In this document: in pieces, positions 60,163-64,000 of the stretch
Layout of the letters: every line of letters begins with the position of its first letter
How positions within the stretch are numbered: the first letter of the stretch is position 1
DNA from: Komagataeibacter medellinensis NBRC 3288
Lineage (GTDB): Bacteria > Pseudomonadota > Alphaproteobacteria > Acetobacterales > Acetobacteraceae
Assembly (NCBI RefSeq): GCF_000182745.2
Contig: NC_016037.1
Coordinates: 62,001 to 126,000, forward strand
Length of the DNA: 64,000 nucleotides
Direction: 5' to 3'
The notes under the pieces: model-generated
What the model was told of the DNA's origin: nothing
The model's input: only the letters and a program-made list of their open reading frames with translations
The model's database searches: none
Made by a program: the position numbers and the translations under genes

Positions 60163-60564
60163 ATGATAGATCGATTTCCGGCCGCCATCCTGTCAGCCTG
60201 CCTGATCCTGACTAGTGCGACGGCCCGTGCGGATCCGCCATGGGGGCATGGCGGTCATGACCGTCGTGGCGGGGAGCGTGGCCATGGCCATATGAGGGAC
60301 TGGCGAAGGGGGGAGTATTATGTCAACTGGCGGTCGCGGCAGTGGCGGGGCCGTGACTGGCGGCGCTACCATGGCCTGTGGGCACCGCCATCAGGCTATT
60401 ACTGGATGCAGTCCGGAGCGCAGTACCTGCTTGTGGCGGCGGTAACCGGACTGATCGCGGGCGTGGTTGCTGCCACTACAGGCGTGGCGATGCCTGTACC
60501 GGTCGTGCCTGCTTACCCGACGGCGCCCTATCCGGCTGCACCAGCTTATACGCCACCTTATTGA
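60163..60564 (+). CDS. RcnB-like secreted protein
   Basis: 133 residues with a signal peptide (AAILSACLILTSATARA). The mature N-terminus is His/Arg/Gly-rich (HGGHDRRGGERGHGHMRDWR), followed by the RcnB pattern W...YHGLWAPPSGYYWMQ and AQYLLVAAVTGLIAGVV, and a Pro/Tyr-rich end. RcnB proteins act in the periplasm in nickel/cobalt homeostasis. The His-rich part may bind metal. It diverges from arsR. Confidence 0.75.
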   Translation: MIDRFPAAILSACLILTSATARADPPWGHGGHDRRGGERGHGHMRDWRRGEYYVNWRSRQWRGRDWRRYHGLWAPPSGYYWMQSGAQYLLVAAVTGLIAGVVAATTGVAMPVPVVPAYPTAPYPAAPAYTPPY

Positions 60565-61172
60565 ATGGGCCGTTGATCGTGAATGACCTGTAGCCGACCT
60601 CGAACCCCTTCGTCCCTTGCGTGGCGACCGCGTCGGCGCCCTTTCCCAGCCGCTGGAGTTCGGCTACCGGGTCGCCCGCAAGCGCACCCACCGCCATGTC
60701 GCCGCCACGGCTGAAGAATGGCGCGAATTCCTTCAGCACAAGGAATATCTCGCGGTCATGGGCGCCAGGATTATCCTTCGGCTCGATATAGACCAGCCCG
60801 ACCTGCCCGGTATAGGTACCACGGTTGAGATCGCCCCCGGCCATGCCAATGCACCAGTTCCGGCGTATCGGTATCATTGAAGATGTCGATCACGCTGAGC
60901 CTGCCTTCCTCAAGCCGCAGCAGGGGGCCGGGAAACTGGCCATTATAAAGCGTGGTTGAAATGATGCGCCCGGGGGCAAGTTCGACCTGTCCCGTGGCGA
61001 TCCGCAGCGTATGGTCCGCTTTTCCACCCATGACGGGGCCAGCGCCACGGCCCCGGCGCGGGGGCAGGCCGTCCTGTCGCCGGGACCTGTCCATAAATGG
61101 ACCGTAGCCCGGGCCATGCACACCGGCGCGATGCCGGTCGCCATGTCCGGCGAGGATATAATATTTCCTCAT
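60560..61172 (-). pseudogene. Multicopper oxidase remnant
   Basis: Two fragments of one copper oxidase on the minus strand. TTLYNGQFPGPLLRLEEGRL...ELVHWHG (type 3 copper motif) lies at about 61010-60860. After a deletion, GGDLNRGTYTGQVGLVYIEP and FEVGYRSFTING follow in another frame at about 60850-60565. The connecting segment with the HTH copper ligands is missing, and the protein stops after the first third or so. It cannot bind copper normally. The N-terminal sequence before GGKADHTLRIATG is degenerate. Confidence 0.75.
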
Positions 61173-61268
61173 ATCGAGAAATTCAGATATGGGAAAAGGC
61201 CCGGGACTGGACGCAACGTGGCTGATGTCTTCGCGCGAACGGGCAGGGATGGCTGTTCAGGAGGATGG

Positions 61269-61898
61269 ATGACTGTAGCGACAGATCAGGCCAGGCCCGT
61301 GGCGCTGGAGGTACTGGCCTTGCGCAGTGTCCATGGTGGCCCGTTTGCATTCACTGTCCCGGCGGGGGCGTACGTGGCGATCACCGGGTCATCAGGCAGC
61401 GGGAAGTCGGTACTGCTGCGCATGATCGCGGATCTTGACCCGCATGAAGGCGATGCACGCATCGATGGACAGGCCTGCTCGGGCATGCCTGCGGCGCAGT
61501 GGCGCCGCTTGGTGCAATATGTCCCGGCGGAACCCGCGTGGTGGTCCGATATCGTGCTGGACCACATGGTGGATACGGACGCGGTGCGCGCGCTGGTCGC
61601 GCGCCTTGGCCTGCGGGAAGACTGCCTGCGCTCGCCGCTGTCACGCCTGTCCACGGGGGAACGCCAGCGGCTGTCCCTGATCCGCGCCCTGCTGCTGCAT
61701 CCCCGTGTCCTGCTGCTTGATGAACCCTGTTCGGCGCTGGATGCCGCCACGACGGACAGGGTTGAAGCCGTTCTTCAGGAGGCAAGGGCGCAGGGGACGG
61801 CCATTGTCCTGGTCTCGCACGACATGGGGCAGGCGGGGCGCATGGCCGGGACGCGGTTCCGGATGGCACGGGGACACATGGAAGAAATCGCGCCATGA
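61269..61898 (+). CDS. fetA: FetA/YbbL-like ABC transporter ATPase
   Basis: 209 residues from ATG 61269. Walker A GSSGSGKS (about 41-48), ABC signature LSTGERQRLS, Walker B VLLLDEPCSALD and the His switch LVSHDMGQ are all present. Its start overlaps no upstream gene. The next gene, a FetB-type permease, overlaps its stop by four bases. FetAB in E. coli exports iron and protects against peroxide. Length fits (about 210-225). Confidence 0.85.
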   Translation: MTVATDQARPVALEVLALRSVHGGPFAFTVPAGAYVAITGSSGSGKSVLLRMIADLDPHEGDARIDGQACSGMPAAQWRRLVQYVPAEPAWWSDIVLDHMVDTDAVRALVARLGLREDCLRSPLSRLSTGERQRLSLIRALLLHPRVLLLDEPCSALDAATTDRVEAVLQEARAQGTAIVLVSHDMGQAGRMAGTRFRMARGHMEEIAP

Positions 61899-62704
61899 CA
61901 CCCATAGTGCTGACGACCGGGGACATGCTGGTGGCCGCTGCCCTGATCGCCATCGGCAGCGCGCTTTCGTTCCTGCTGTCGCTGGGGTTGCAGCGGGTGC
62001 TGCTGGTTTCCGCCGTGCGCATGGCGGTACAGCTTGCGCTTGTCGGCAGTGTGCTTTTGTTCGTGTTTGGTCATGCCTCCGTGTGGCTGACCATCGGGCT
62101 GCTGGCCTTCATGTTCACCGCCGCCGCCCGGGAAGCCGGGTCACGCCAGCAGGTCCGCCTTGGTCTGTGGTGGCATTTCGGGATCGCGGGTGCCTCCACG
62201 GTAACAGGGACGGTCATCGTGGTGCTGATCGGGCTGTTGACCGGCCTCCAGCCCCACCCGTGGTATGTGGCCCGCACGGCCATTCCCCTGACGGGCCTGC
62301 TGCTGGGCAATGTCATGAATGCAACAAGCCTGTCGATGAATACACTCCTGTCCGCCATCACGCGCGAACGGCAGGCCATCGAGGCGCGGATCATTCTCGG
62401 CGCGACCCGCGCGCAGGCAATGAACGGCCTGATTCGCCAGGCCATCCGGACGGCCCTGCTGCCGACGCCGAACCAGATGGCGGCCGCCGGGATCATTACC
62501 ATGCCCGGAATCATGACAGGGCAGATCCTGGCGGGGATGAACCCCTTGGCAGCCTCAAGGTACCAGGTCCTGCTGATGTCACTTATCGTCAGTGGCAACC
62601 TGATCGGCGCGACAGCCGCGGCCTACCTGGCAGCCTGGCGGCTGACGGACAGCCGGGGGAGGCTGCGGCTGGAACGCCTGCTTTGCCGATTGCGGAAAGA
62701 CTGA
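61895..62704 (+). CDS. fetB: FetB/YbbM-like ABC transporter permease
   Basis: 269 residues with about seven membrane helices. UPF0014/FetB landmarks: RMAVQLALVGSVLLFVFGH, LTGLLLGNVMNATSLSMNTL, LGATRAQAMNGLIRQAIRTA and MAAAGIITMPGIMTGQIL. Partner of the overlapping ATPase. The 62705-62925 gap after it has no recognisable gene. Confidence 0.87.
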   Translation: MTPIVLTTGDMLVAAALIAIGSALSFLLSLGLQRVLLVSAVRMAVQLALVGSVLLFVFGHASVWLTIGLLAFMFTAAAREAGSRQQVRLGLWWHFGIAGASTVTGTVIVVLIGLLTGLQPHPWYVARTAIPLTGLLLGNVMNATSLSMNTLLSAITRERQAIEARIILGATRAQAMNGLIRQAIRTALLPTPNQMAAAGIITMPGIMTGQILAGMNPLAASRYQVLLMSLIVSGNLIGATAAAYLAAWRLTDSRGRLRLERLLCRLRKD

Positions 62705-62925
62705 GGCCGTGGTCGCATCGGCTACATGGAAATCGGGGGAACTGATGCGGTCCCGACAGTCCCGGCCGATTTGCCGCCCCCTTTCGGGTTTTCGTCACAG
62801 GGACAGGCTATTGGCCGACGTGCCCGGAGACGGCGGTATCACATGTCGTGGCATGACAGTGCCGATCAGGGCCATGCAGGCGCAGGGCCGGGTTCCAGAT
62901 CATGATCCGGGGCAACCCATATGAA

Positions 62926-63939
62926 CTAATTGGACGAAGGATAGCGCCGCATCAGCCTGAGTTGCCGCCACCATGCCCTGGCAAGCGCCATGGCGCTGAT
63001 CGGGACCGCGCCATCGGCCCGCATCCGGGCCGCCAGCGCGAACAGGGCGTCCTGCTTGGCGAACACGCCACGATAGGCATCCCGCAGGCGCAGCGTCGGG
63101 TCCCAGAACTGGATGGCTTCGGAACCGGCGCCATTGATTTCGATAATCCGGAACTCTCCGCGTTGCAGGGCCGCCTCGCTGCCAAAACGTACGTCCAGGC
63201 GACCGAAATGGAAGCCGTTCATGGAGCGGGCTATGGCATCGACGCGTCCTTCAAGGGCGGGGGTATTCAGCCGCATGGCGTTCTCATAGCGGCCGCCCAC
63301 CCGCAGGGAGGCGACCGTGCCAAGGATGACGCGTTCGCCACGCGGCGGAACATGGTCAATCCCTCTGGTGGAGAGGGCGCGCCGGTAATGCCCGATCCGC
63401 GAACACAGCCGTGGGTCCGCGGCCATCAGGGCCGCGATGGAACGCACGCCGTCGCCCGTGACCTGTGGGGAATGACGGATGGCGAGACCGATAAGGCGGC
63501 CATGGGCTTCGGTCGGGCCACGGTAGTAGAACAGCCCGGCCTCAAGGGGGCCGGGCACGAATTCCTGCAAGAGGAAGCTGGCGTCGGGGGGAAAGGCCGC
63601 AATGTAGGCCATTAGCCCATCCACGGTATCGATCCGTCGCACGCCATGGCCGCACCAGCCGATATCGGGCTTGGCAACCAGCGGGTAGCCCAGTGTCCGC
63701 GCCATGGACGCTGCCGCCGGGATGTCAGCGGGAGAGACGAGGACGGTGCGGGCGACCCATAACGCGTGCTCCGGGCTGATCCGGGCTAGGCAGGCGGCTT
63801 TTGATTCGCCAGCCAGTCCCCCGGTCTCGATCGCCGGGTTGACGACCGATGGCAGCGTCAGGCTGCGGTAGCGCAGCCCCAGCCATAGCCACTGCAGGAC
63901 AAGGGGTATACACAATACCGGCTTCGGGAGCCGTTCCAT
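62926..63939 (-). CDS. ATP-grasp-fold protein of unknown substrate
   Basis: 337 residues. The ATP-grasp core runs from about 75 to 280: LGYPLVAKPDIGWCGHGVRR (nucleotide Lys and Gly loop), LLQEFVPGPLEAGLFYYR (hinge and grasp), FHFGRLDVRF (metal-binding Asp) and FRIIEINGAGSEAIQFWDP (metal-binding Glu and Asn). It therefore keeps ligase residues and probably joins a carboxylate to an amine or thiol. The N-terminal 40 residues have a hydrophobic stretch (PVLCIPLVLQWLWLGL). No partner gene is visible. The last 61 bases of the window (63940-64000) hold nothing recognisable. Confidence 0.75.
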   Translation of the reverse strand: MERLPKPVLCIPLVLQWLWLGLRYRSLTLPSVVNPAIETGGLAGESKAACLARISPEHALWVARTVLVSPADIPAAASMARTLGYPLVAKPDIGWCGHGVRRIDTVDGLMAYIAAFPPDASFLLQEFVPGPLEAGLFYYRGPTEAHGRLIGLAIRHSPQVTGDGVRSIAALMAADPRLCSRIGHYRRALSTRGIDHVPPRGERVILGTVASLRVGGRYENAMRLNTPALEGRVDAIARSMNGFHFGRLDVRFGSEAALQRGEFRIIEINGAGSEAIQFWDPTLRLRDAYRGVFAKQDALFALAARMRADGAVPISAMALARAWWRQLRLMRRYPSSN

Positions 63940-64000
63940 CGCGCCAAAGCCGTTGCTGGCATGGTGGGAACAGGCGTCATTCGTGCTGCGTTGGGGCTTC

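Overview
The window looks like accessory DNA, either a large plasmid or an integrative conjugative element, from an acetic acid bacterium (Acetobacteraceae, probably Komagataeibacter, Gluconacetobacter or Acetobacter). The evidence is the high-GC Alphaproteobacterial coding style, IS elements typical of that family, a MucR/Ros regulator, OprB porins and a dense metal-resistance cargo. The assignment is inferred from gene style and content, not from a database match.

Left part (1-29.4 kb): a type IVB (Dot/Icm, IncI-like) conjugation system. dotD and the first codons of a probable dotC lie at the left edge. A minus-strand block runs dotI(icmL)-dotH(icmK)-dotG(icmE)-dotF(icmG)-dotE(icmC)-[insert]-dotP(icmD)-dotN(icmJ)-dotO(icmB), the Legionella order, at 17.7-7.2 kb. 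A plus-strand block at 19.9-27.3 kb carries an N0/TcpQ-like protein, small secreted proteins, a TraW-like protein, a long charged protein, DotA/TraY, a coiled-coil protein and a lipoprotein. A convergent pair encodes an IcmV/TraX-like protein and a DsbC/G-like thiol protein. Two regulators sit between the blocks. The gap between dotE and dotP holds a micro-operon of three tiny genes and a BrnT toxin with an XRE antitoxin. Between dotD and the main block is cargo: an AT-rich phospholipase-D-fold gene between inverted IS701-type remnants, a decayed IS5/IS66 mosaic, an aminotransferase and a hipBA pair. The coupling proteins (DotL/DotM), DotB and a relaxase were not seen here and may lie outside the window.

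Middle (29.4-33 kb): plasmid-type small genes (WGR protein, MucR/Ros regulator), a frameshifted mazEF remnant and an IS5-family remnant.

Right part (33-64 kb): a metal and stress island. It starts with an operon of a small periplasmic protein, czcCBA and its two-component system. After an NsrR-like Rrf2 regulator comes a broken IS5-family element that was itself split by a complete IS66-family element with a perfect 8-bp target duplication. Next are a TauE/SafE permease, a second two-component system, a VIT1-type transporter with cytochrome b561, a lipoprotein paralogous to the czc leader protein, two convergent OprB porins (one frameshifted), a cobalamin-type radical SAM enzyme, an arsRCBH operon, an RcnB-like protein, a multicopper-oxidase remnant, a FetAB-type ABC exporter and an ATP-grasp protein. 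A 16-bp direct-repeat-like motif is found upstream of three loci of this island, which suggests a shared regulator.

No tRNA, rRNA or CRISPR array was recognised.
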